This document shows, in pieces, positions 1-5,740 of a stretch of 6,895 nt of DNA. Both the position numbers and the translations under genes were made by a program. The notes beneath the pieces are model-generated. The model was not told where the DNA came from. It did no database searches and was given only the letters and a program-made list of their open reading frames with translations. Source of the DNA: JAPLDA01 sp043742705 (lineage in GTDB: Bacteria > Bacteroidota > Bacteroidia > AKYH767-A > 2013-40CM-41-45); NCBI GenBank assembly GCA_043742705.1, contig JAYTXY010000025.1:1-6895 (forward strand). The letters are read 5' to 3'. How positions within the stretch are numbered: position 1 is the stretch's first letter; the number at the start of each line of letters is the position of its first letter.

Positions 1-1661
1 TCAATGAGCTGAAAGAAATTGCACGTCTTATGAACATTCCCAATTACGATGAACTTCGTAAGCAGGAATTGGTCTACAAAATCCTTGATCAGCAAGCACT
101 GAACCCGGGAGCCAGTGATTCCATCAAGGCATCGCTTGCAGGCAACAAAGCTTTTTCCTCAGAAAAAGTAGAAGTAGTAAAAGAAGCCAAACCTGAAAAG
201 GAAGCAAGACCTGAGCGCGCTCCGAGGCCTGAGAAATCCGCAGAAGCACCTGCTTCAGCTTCGGTTGAAAAACCGGGAATCAAAAGAAGAAGAGTGATCC
301 CTGCGAAAGATGGTGAGGATAAAAATGCTGCAGAGAAAACAGCGCCACCCGTTCTACAACCAAGTGTAAAATTTCCACCGAAAGTTGTAGTCCCTGAAGT
401 CCCTTCAGCAGAGCCGGTTTCAAGACAACCTGAGTTTGAACCAAAACAAAATTTTAACAAACCGGATCCTAACCGTTCCTTTAATAAACCCTCAAGACCT
501 GAACCACCTAGAGTTGAAGTTCAGATTGCAGAACCTGTTTACGACCTCGACAGTGTGATTATCAGCGAAGGCGTATTGGAAATTATGCCTGATGGTTTTG
601 GCTTCCTCCGTTCCTCTGATTTCAATTACCTCACTAGTCCTGACGACATTTATGTTTCACAATCGCAGGTAAAATTATTCGGTCTTAAAACCGGAGATAC
701 AGTGAAAGGAACTGTTCGTCCGCCACGTGAAGGAGAGAAATTTTTTCCTTTGATTAAAGTAGATCTCATCAACGGACAAGATCCTGCTATCGTGCGTGAT
801 CGTATTCATTTTGATTACCTCACTCCTCTTTTCCCGTTTGAGAAACTCAACCTGTCAGGTGACAAAGCAAATCATTCCACGCGTGTAATGGATATGTTTA
901 CGCCAATCGGAAAGGGACAACGCGGACTTATCGTTGCACAGCCAAAAACTGGTAAAACGATTTTATTGAAAGATGTTGCAAATGCCATTGCAGCCAATCA
1001 CCCGGAAGTATATCTGATCATTCTTTTGATTGATGAGCGTCCGGAAGAAGTAACGGATATGGCACGAAGCGTAAAAGCGGAAGTAGTCGCTTCTACTTTC
1101 GATGAGCCTGCCGAGCGCCACGTAAAGATTGCCAACATCGTTCTTGAAAAAGCAAAGCGAATGGTTGAATGTGGTCACGATGTTGTGATCCTTCTTGACT
1201 CCATCACACGTCTTGCTCGCGCTTACAACACAGTGGCTCCTGCAAGCGGAAAAGTATTGTCAGGTGGTGTGGAAGCAAATGCATTACACAAACCTAAACG
1301 GTTTTTCGGAGCTGCACGTAAAATTGAAAACGGTGGAAGTCTTACCATCATTGCAACTGCTTTAACTGATACAGGTTCCAGAATGGACGAAGTAATCTTT
1401 GAAGAATTCAAAGGAACCGGCAACATGGAATTGCAGCTTGACCGTAAGCTTTCCAACAAACGTGTATTCCCTGCAATTGATCTTGTTGCATCAAGTACAA
1501 GAAGAGAAGATTTACTTCAGGATAAAGAAATGTTGCAGAAAATGTGGGTACTTCGTAATCATCTTGCAGACATGAACCCGATGGAAGCGATGGAATTTTT
1601 ACTTCAGCAGATGCGTGGAACAAAATCGAATGAAGAGTTTTTGATTTCGATGAACGGATAG
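1..1661 (+). CDS. rho: Transcription termination factor Rho (5' end outside window)
   Basis: Rho is the hexameric RNA-dependent ATPase/helicase that ends transcription of untranslated RNA. The reading frame is open from base 3, and the residues before the first visible ATG (base 30), NELKEIARL, continue the Rho N-terminal helix bundle, so that ATG is internal and the true start lies upstream. Numbering from base 30: rest of the N-terminal domain, about 1-25; a Pro/Glu/Lys-rich, probably disordered insertion, about 40-165; cold-shock RNA-binding domain, about 177-250 (GVLEIMPDGFGFLRS, PDDIYVS); ATPase core after that. Walker A is AQPKTGKT (303-310), Walker B is DVVILLD (384-390), the Q-loop is around SGGVEAN (411-417) and the R-loop is EEFKGTGN (458-465). 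All catalytic elements are present, and the C-terminus ends normally. It converges on the barrel gene downstream. Insertions at this place are typical of Bacteroidota Rho. Identification is near certain; only the start is missing. Confidence 0.98.
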   Translation, partial: NELKEIARLMNIPNYDELRKQELVYKILDQQALNPGASDSIKASLAGNKAFSSEKVEVVKEAKPEKEARPERAPRPEKSAEAPASASVEKPGIKRRRVIPAKDGEDKNAAEKTAPPVLQPSVKFPPKVVVPEVPSAEPVSRQPEFEPKQNFNKPDPNRSFNKPSRPEPPRVEVQIAEPVYDLDSVIISEGVLEIMPDGFGFLRSSDFNYLTSPDDIYVSQSQVKLFGLKTGDTVKGTVRPPREGEKFFPLIKVDLINGQDPAIVRDRIHFDYLTPLFPFEKLNLSGDKANHSTRVMDMFTPIGKGQRGLIVAQPKTGKTILLKDVANAIAANHPEVYLIILLIDERPEEVTDMARSVKAEVVASTFDEPAERHVKIANIVLEKAKRMVECGHDVVILLDSITRLARAYNTVAPASGKVLSGGVEANALHKPKRFFGAARKIENGGSLTIIATALTDTGSRMDEVIFEEFKGTGNMELQLDRKLSNKRVFPAIDLVASSTRREDLLQDKEMLQKMWVLRNHLADMNPMEAMEFLLQQMRGTKSNEEFLISMNG

Positions 1662-1689
1662 TTAAGTCCAACTTTTTATTTTCCTGTAA

Positions 1690-1728
1690 CGAATTACGAA
1701 TCCATTTCGAATGTTCGAATACGCGAAT
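1690..1728. repeat. Cluster of five CGAAT micro-repeats
   Basis: Five copies of CGAAT begin at 1690, 1697, 1708, 1716 and 1724, giving local palindromes such as TTCGAA. It lies in the convergent gap between rho and the barrel gene. Similar degenerate 'acgaatt' strings are familiar from Bacteroidota intergenic DNA. No function is claimed. Confidence 0.5.
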
Positions 1729-1758
1729 TTAGCTAAGTAGGTCTATGTTCCAGAGCAT

Positions 1759-1790
1759 GTTTACTCAAGCAAAGAATTCTGCTTGTAAAC
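1759..1790 (+). terminator. Hairpin downstream of rho, possible terminator
   Basis: GTTTA (1759-1763) pairs with TAAAC (1786-1790), and CAAGCA (1766-1771) pairs with TGCTTG (1780-1785). This gives an 11-bp stem with a 2-nt bulge (CT) and an 8-nt loop. On the + strand it is followed, after about 6 nt, by T-rich DNA (ctcaacttttgacttttg). It sits 98 bp after the rho stop in a convergent gap, where a terminator is expected. The U-tract is interrupted, so it is a candidate only. Confidence 0.45.
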
Positions 1791-1814
1791 CTCAACTTTT
1801 GACTTTTGTTTTTT

Positions 1815-1838
1815 GCCTTTTAACTTAATTTAAAAGGC
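1815..1838. terminator. Perfect 9-bp hairpin over the stop codon of the barrel gene
   Basis: GCCTTTTAA (1815-1823) pairs perfectly with TTAAAAGGC (1830-1838) around a 6-nt loop. The right arm contains the stop codon and the last two codons of the - strand barrel gene. On the + strand it is followed by a moderately T-rich run (ttctttcag), so it could back up rho termination. On the - strand the downstream side is A-rich, so it is not a classical intrinsic terminator for the barrel gene. Confidence 0.4.
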
Positions 1839-2936
1839 TTCTTTCAGAATCACGTACAAACCGTTGGAGTTTTTTCCTATACCGTAGTCAACACGAAGAT
1901 TTAGTTTTTCGGATTTGCTGACCATGATTCTTACTCCTGCACCACATGCGTAATGCAGTCCTTTCAAATTGAATTCAGGAATCGCTGAACTCACTTCACC
2001 CACACTGCCGAAGGCTGTAACACCCAAACGCCAAAATAAAAACTGCCGCAATTCTGCCTGGTATGCAATCAAATCTTTATCAACGAATCTTCCTTTGTAG
2101 TAACCACGCATAATTTCAGGTCCGCCCAGCAAGGCTAGGTTTCGTAATGGAACAGTTCCTGTATTGTCCTTCACAAGCAACTGCATAGCCAGTACTCTTT
2201 TATTTTTTTCAGAAAGGTTAATGAATTTTCTCAGGTCCAGTGAATACGAATTAAAACTGAAGTCACTGCCCAATCGTTGTCCGTATGCCGTTGCGCTTAA
2301 TTCTGCAAAAAAACCTTTCGATGGGCTGTATGCATTGTTTCGTGTATCCCAGGTGAATAACATTCCCGCACCGGAAACACTTCCACCATAACGTCCTGTA
2401 ATATGTTGCTGATCAAAAATTCCGTTAGCATCGTATTTAAAATCATGAATGTTCTGAAAATCATAACTGACACCGAAGTACCAGCTTCTGTAAATTTTTT
2501 GAAGGAACTGCGGATTAAAATAAAATTGTTTGATGCTGTAACTTTCTTCTTCACTTTTCAACGTTTCGTTGCCAATGCCCCAGCATTTGTCAGGGTAATA
2601 ACTGTAGGAAGTTTGCAGACGAAAAATATTTTTCTCTTCCGGAAAAAAAACGGTGGTTCCCAATACCACGACTGCCTGCCTATTTAGCGTGTAGAGCGTT
2701 ACCAGATTGATATCAGATGTCCGTATGCTGACATCATTTTTTTTTGCTTTGAAGAAAAAGGCAGCCACCGACCCAAAGCCCCATTTGGTCTCAGGAGATC
2801 GAAGGAAAAACGGAAAAATTAAAAACTTACTGTTACGGGTTCCTTTCAAAGTATCATCCACAGCGATGTTTAAAGCAAAGCAACGGCTGATAATGGAGAA
2901 GAAAAATATGAGTAGTAAGAATCCTGTCTTTCTCAT
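1830..2936 (-). CDS. POTRA-less Omp85-family outer membrane beta-barrel protein
   Basis: Predicted outer-membrane 16-strand barrel of the BamA/TamA (bacterial surface antigen) type, 368 residues. Residues 1-21 form a signal peptide (RK, then LLLIFFFSII, probable cut after CFA). A cysteine at 19 is preceded by Arg, so this is not a lipobox. The mature part starts directly with amphipathic beta strands. WDTRNNAYSPSKG (196-208) matches the conserved Omp85 barrel motif D-x-R-x-x-x-x-P-x-x-G. GGPEIMRGY (271-279) is the loop-6 (V/I)RG(F/Y) motif, here MRGY. The C-terminus is a beta-signal ending in Phe (VDYGIGKN ... LKEAF). BamA/TamA have 3-5 POTRA domains before the barrel; here there is no room for any, as in the class of Omp85 proteins described as lacking N-terminal domains. 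Substrate or function is unknown. It converges with rho and is separated from the gene upstream by a terminator and a repeat element, so it is probably monocistronic. Confidence 0.85.
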   Translation of the reverse strand: MRKTGFLLLIFFFSIISRCFALNIAVDDTLKGTRNSKFLIFPFFLRSPETKWGFGSVAAFFFKAKKNDVSIRTSDINLVTLYTLNRQAVVVLGTTVFFPEEKNIFRLQTSYSYYPDKCWGIGNETLKSEEESYSIKQFYFNPQFLQKIYRSWYFGVSYDFQNIHDFKYDANGIFDQQHITGRYGGSVSGAGMLFTWDTRNNAYSPSKGFFAELSATAYGQRLGSDFSFNSYSLDLRKFINLSEKNKRVLAMQLLVKDNTGTVPLRNLALLGGPEIMRGYYKGRFVDKDLIAYQAELRQFLFWRLGVTAFGSVGEVSSAIPEFNLKGLHYACGAGVRIMVSKSEKLNLRVDYGIGKNSNGLYVILKEAF

Positions 2937-2943
2937 TCGATTG

Positions 2944-2951
2944 CGAAAGTA
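2944..2951 (-). promoter_or_regulatory. Possible -7 element (TACTTTCG) just before the barrel gene
   Basis: On the - strand TACTTTCG, one base from the Bacteroidota -7 consensus TAnnTTTG, ends 7 nt before the ATG. Transcription from it would start at or very near the start codon. No TTG sits at the usual -33 distance, so support is weak. Confidence 0.3.
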
Positions 2952-2981
2952 AAACTCTTTTAAGAATTGAGCATTGCCAAA

Positions 2982-3151
2982 GAATATTCGGTAGTGGGTC
3001 TGTTTGATGGTTTAATGATCTGATATGGGATCGATTCTACCACTTAGACACAAAGATCACTTAGAAACACAGAGAATATCTCGGTGAACCTTAGTGTCCT
3101 TAGTGTCTCGGTGGTTACAATAAATCCAAACTGAACCATTACCGAATATTC
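2982..3151. repeat. Inverted-repeat-bounded intergenic element (MITE-like)
   Basis: A 25-nt arm at 2982-3006 matches the reverse complement of 3127-3151 at 22 of 25 positions. The outermost eight bases of both arms are the self-palindrome GAATATTC, so they may belong to the terminal inverted repeat or may instead be an 8-bp target duplication around 17-bp repeats. Inside lies a large imperfect hairpin (3039-3115). There is no open reading frame. The 170-bp size, inverted ends and intergenic position fit a non-autonomous element or dispersed palindromic repeat. Copy number elsewhere in the genome cannot be seen here. Confidence 0.55.
3039..3115. repeat. Large imperfect palindrome with ACCACT...AGACAC / GTGTCT...GTGGT arms
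   Basis: Pairing 3039 with 3115 and moving inward gives 28 paired positions of 37 (27 Watson-Crick and one G-T) and a 3-nt loop (ATA at 3076-3078). The inner stem is GAGA/TCTC, and each arm carries two or three short CACTTAG/CTTAGTG-like submotifs. The wording (ccact-tagacacaaag ... cttagtgtc) resembles a palindromic intergenic repeat that I recognise as widespread in environmental Bacteroidota and other phyla; that recognition is from memory and not checked. Confidence 0.65.
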
Positions 3152-3184
3152 ATAAACTTCAGACATTCCGGTAATATTTCCTGC

Positions 3185-3214
3185 AACAAAAAAGAGACGG
3201 TTAATTCCGTCTCT
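3185..3214 (-). terminator. Intrinsic terminator of the coiled-coil gene
   Basis: AGAGACGG (3193-3200) and CCGTCTCT (3207-3214) form a perfect 8-bp GC-containing stem with a 6-nt loop. On the - strand the stem is followed directly by TTTTTTGTTG (the run begins with the last stem base). It lies about 28 bp after the stop codon of the large - strand gene. This is a textbook Rho-independent terminator. Confidence 0.88.
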
Positions 3215-3242
3215 CTTAAAATTGTTTTATAAGCAACTGTTA

Positions 3243-5582
3243 TTACTTTATCGCAGCTTTCGCATTTTTTATTTCCTGCACGTAAGATGACTCTGTGATG
3301 TTACTTTCATTCTTGAAATAAAATATACCGCCCCATTTATAAACAATCTTCTGGTAGTTAAAGGTTCCGCCTTCTTTCTTCACAACTACTCTGTATATCG
3401 TTCGGTTTGATTCTGTGAGGGTTTCTTCTGTGACTCCTTCTTTGTAATCGGAGTCAACAATTTTAGGTACGGCAGTGGAAGGTTTTGCAGGTTGAGATTT
3501 ATCTTTGTCATCACCCGAACCCATCGACTTACCAAGCAAGGCTTTCTTCGCCTCGATGTCAGCTTGTATTTTTGCCTTTCGATCCTCGTCTTCTTTTTCC
3601 TTTTGCTTCCGGTCTGCCAATGCTATGGAATCAGTTTTTGCTTTTTCCTGTGCGACCTTCGCCTGGCGCTCCGCCTCTATTCTCGCATCCTCTTTGGCTT
3701 TCGCATCTGCATCCGCTTTTGCCTGGGCAAGAGCATCCTGCTTCGCTTTCATTGCATCAGCTCTTGCAGTAGAGTCAGCAGCTAATTTCTGCCGGTTTTT
3801 TTCGGCTTCTGCACGTACTTTCGCAAGGGCATCTTGTCTTGCCTTTTCAACTTCAGCTTTCGCTGTTGAATCAGCAACAAGTTTTTGCCGCACTCTTTCA
3901 GCATCTGCCTGTACCTTTGCCTCTCCATCAAGTTTTGCTTTCTCTGCCTGCGCCTGCGCTGTAGAATCAGCGACAAATTTCTGACGCTCCCTCAACGCTA
4001 CACCAGCCTTCGCAATTGAATCTCTTCTTGCCTGCTCCTTTGCTCTTGCCTCTGATTCTGCTTGTGCTTTTGCAAGTGCGGCTCCTTTTGCTGCTTCTGC
4101 CTGAGCCTGTGCTGTTGAATCAGCAACAAACTTCTGTCTTGCCTTTAACGAAGCATCCACTCTCAACAGAGAATCCTTACGCGCCTGTTCTTTCGCCCTT
4201 AGTTCAGCATCTGCCTGAGTTTTTGCAAGTGCATCTGACTTTATTTTTTCCGCAAGAGCCTGTGCTGTTGAGTCTGCAACAAACTTTTGTCGGGCTTTTA
4301 AAACGCCATCCGCTTTCGCCAGAGAATCTTTTCTAGCCAGCTCTCTGGCTCTTGCTTCAGATTCAGTCTGGGCTTTTGCCAGAACTTCTGACTTCACTTT
4401 ATCCGCTTCAGCTTTTGCAGTGGAATCAGCTACAAATTTTTGTCTCACTTTCAACACAGCATCTGCTTTCGCCAGTGAATCCCTTCGTGCCTGCTCCATT
4501 GCTTTCGCTTGGGAATCCGATTTTGCTTTCGCAAGTGCATCTGATTTCGCTCTGTCTGCTTCGGCTTTTGCAGTGGAATCAGCAACAAATTTCTGCCGAA
4601 TTTTTAAAGCAGCCTCTAATTCGATTCTTGCTTTTGCTCCGGCAATTGAATCTCTTCTTGATTTTTCAGTCTCCGCTTTAGTAGCAGAATCTAATCTCGA
4701 CTTCTCCCGTGCTTCTGCTAACAAACGTAGTCTCTCGTCTTCCTGTTGTTTCTTTTTGTCAGCTTCAACCTGTGCCAATGAATCTGCTTCGGCTTTTTTC
4801 TTTGCCAAGGCATCCAGCCTTTCTTTTTCTTTTGTTGCTGCTGTTATCGAATCGAGTCGTGCTTTTTCCCTCGCTTCCAATTCCGCTTTTGCTTTCGCGC
4901 TTGCATTTGCCCTGGCAATTGAATCCTCGCGGGCTTTCTCCTGTTCTGCACGAATGCGGTCTTGTTCTGCTTTTGCAGCAAGATCTTTCGCCTGCTTTGC
5001 TCTTAAGATCTCAAGAGAATCTCCCCAGATTTTATTCAGTGAATCAAGACGTGCTTTGTCACGCTGTCTTGCCAATTCTTCTGCTGCTCTGCGTTCCCGA
5101 TCCTGCTCTGCTTTAATTTGATTTGAATAGGTCGCATCAAAAATAAAATCTTCATATGTACTGTTGTAGGCGAACTTTGCAACCGGCTTGTTCACGGCAT
5201 CTTTCTGAGACAAATCACCTTTGTCTTCAAACAGCTCAATGGAAAATTTTTGAGCCGGAATAATGATGTCGCTCTCACTTTCAGGAACTACTGTATTGTA
5301 CTCGACAAATTTGGAAACCAAACCTGCCTTAGAGAATTTAATCTGACATTGCTTATTAAGATTGAGAGTAACCAATGTTGTACCGTTTGGTTTCGTGTAA
5401 AAAGTCTGAACCAACGCACCGTTTTCATACACTTCAACAACGGCATTTTCTATTGAACGCCCACCGCTGTTCACAACAACGGGAATTTCGGCACGACCTT
5501 GTACCTGGGCAATTGAGTGAACAGTCATTAATACAAAAACCAGTATGACGGAGAGACTGCGTATGAGATTTTTATCGAACAT
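3243..5582 (-). CDS. Exported Ala/Lys-rich coiled-coil repeat protein with N-terminal beta-sandwich domain
   Basis: No named family recognised. The frame opens at a GTG (5594, 783 residues), but I prefer the ATG at 5582 (779 residues): it has an A-rich leader (GAAGAAAAAC), which suits Bacteroidota initiation, and keeps a complete signal peptide. Numbering from that ATG: signal peptide 1-25 (cut after SIA); small beta-sandwich, about 30-98, like carboxypeptidase-regulatory domains (IENAVVEVYENG ... NLNKQCQIKFSKAGLVSK); linker to about 157; extremely polar Ala/Lys/Asp/Glu/Arg/Gln helix, about 158-683, with recurring DS(L/I/T)A steps and a tandem repeat; Ser/Pro/Lys hinge 684-720; compact C-terminal domain, about 726-779, around W750 (YKWGGIFYFKN). 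No membrane helix follows the signal peptide and no OmpA peptidoglycan-binding motif is visible. A periplasmic or surface structural role, loosely like the TolA helical domain, is inference. It has its own promoter and terminator. Confidence 0.85.
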   Translation of the reverse strand: MFDKNLIRSLSVILVFVLMTVHSIAQVQGRAEIPVVVNSGGRSIENAVVEVYENGALVQTFYTKPNGTTLVTLNLNKQCQIKFSKAGLVSKFVEYNTVVPESESDIIIPAQKFSIELFEDKGDLSQKDAVNKPVAKFAYNSTYEDFIFDATYSNQIKAEQDRERRAAEELARQRDKARLDSLNKIWGDSLEILRAKQAKDLAAKAEQDRIRAEQEKAREDSIARANASAKAKAELEAREKARLDSITAATKEKERLDALAKKKAEADSLAQVEADKKKQQEDERLRLLAEAREKSRLDSATKAETEKSRRDSIAGAKARIELEAALKIRQKFVADSTAKAEADRAKSDALAKAKSDSQAKAMEQARRDSLAKADAVLKVRQKFVADSTAKAEADKVKSEVLAKAQTESEARARELARKDSLAKADGVLKARQKFVADSTAQALAEKIKSDALAKTQADAELRAKEQARKDSLLRVDASLKARQKFVADSTAQAQAEAAKGAALAKAQAESEARAKEQARRDSIAKAGVALRERQKFVADSTAQAQAEKAKLDGEAKVQADAERVRQKLVADSTAKAEVEKARQDALAKVRAEAEKNRQKLAADSTARADAMKAKQDALAQAKADADAKAKEDARIEAERQAKVAQEKAKTDSIALADRKQKEKEDEDRKAKIQADIEAKKALLGKSMGSGDDKDKSQPAKPSTAVPKIVDSDYKEGVTEETLTESNRTIYRVVVKKEGGTFNYQKIVYKWGGIFYFKNESNITESSYVQEIKNAKAAIK
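3795..4598 (-). repeat. Tandem coding repeat: four 51-codon units then two 32-codon units
   Basis: Each unit begins RQK(F/L)(V/A)ADSTA. Arginine of the motif falls at residues 329, 380, 431 and 482 (153-bp period), then at 533, 565 and 597 (96-bp period). The 51-residue units contain a second block, A(R/K)(R/K)DS(L/I)AKA; the 32-residue units lack exactly that 19-residue stretch. A half-copy ('SRRDSIAGAK') precedes the array, and a diverged seventh unit follows from residue 597. The last three headers drift FVADSTA, LVADSTA, LAADSTA. Periodicity was measured directly from base positions. Confidence 0.92.
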
Positions 5583-5631
5583 GTTTTTCTTCACAAAATG
5601 ATAACGGAAAATGAGCTTCTATATTCTGACG

Positions 5632-5658
5632 CAAATTTACTCTTTACTTCTTTTTCAA
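5632..5658 (-). promoter_or_regulatory. Bacteroidota-type promoter of the coiled-coil gene
   Basis: On the - strand TAAATTTG (5632-5639) fits the -7 consensus TAnnTTTG, and a TTG (5656-5658) lies 16 bp upstream, slightly under the usual 17-23 bp. Transcription would begin near 5625, leaving a leader of roughly 40 nt to the ATG at 5582. This is a sequence match only. Confidence 0.55.
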
Positions 5659-5740
5659 CGAATGAAAAGTCAATGAAATGGAATTCATTTTCAACAATTT
5701 AATTAAATACAGAATTCAACCGTAAAAGTTTCAGCCAAAA

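Larger units (their letters stand above)
2937..3242. other. Non-coding gap between the barrel gene and the coiled-coil gene
   Basis: No convincing gene is present in these 306 bp. They hold the upstream region of the barrel gene, the inverted-repeat element with its nested palindrome, a third partial copy of the arm motif (ATTCCGGTAAT at about 3168-3178, which can pair with ATTACCGAAT at 3138-3147 apart from one base), and the terminator of the coiled-coil gene. Confidence 0.7.

Noticed and set aside
30..32. ATG at base 30 as the start of rho
   Set aside because: The frame is open to the window edge, and the preceding residues continue the conserved Rho N-terminal helices.
89..460. - strand 123-residue frame opposite rho
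   Set aside because: It is the shadow of the low-complexity Rho insertion, lacks family resemblance, and the Rho frame is certain.
1871..1891. Lipoprotein signal on the barrel protein (cysteine at residue 19)
   Set aside because: Cys19 (2880-2882) is preceded by Arg, which does not fit a lipobox; a signal peptidase I site after CFA is better. The coordinates given here are only a placeholder within the gene.
3795..4598. CRISPR array suggested by regular 153-bp periodicity
   Set aside because: Units are coding, in frame, and similar along their whole length with no unique spacers; the period is far too long.
3485..5121. Several long + strand open frames opposite the coiled-coil gene (up to 233 residues, at 4420-5121)
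   Set aside because: Their Ala/Ser/Phe- and Leu-rich repetitive translations are the antisense image of the Ala/Lys/Asp-rich repeat codons. The - strand frame has the signal peptide, domain structure, promoter and terminator.
5697..5708. 12-bp palindrome ATTTAATTAAAT between the lyase and coiled-coil genes
   Set aside because: Entirely A/T in an AT-rich gap, without a T-run or known operator match; expected by chance.
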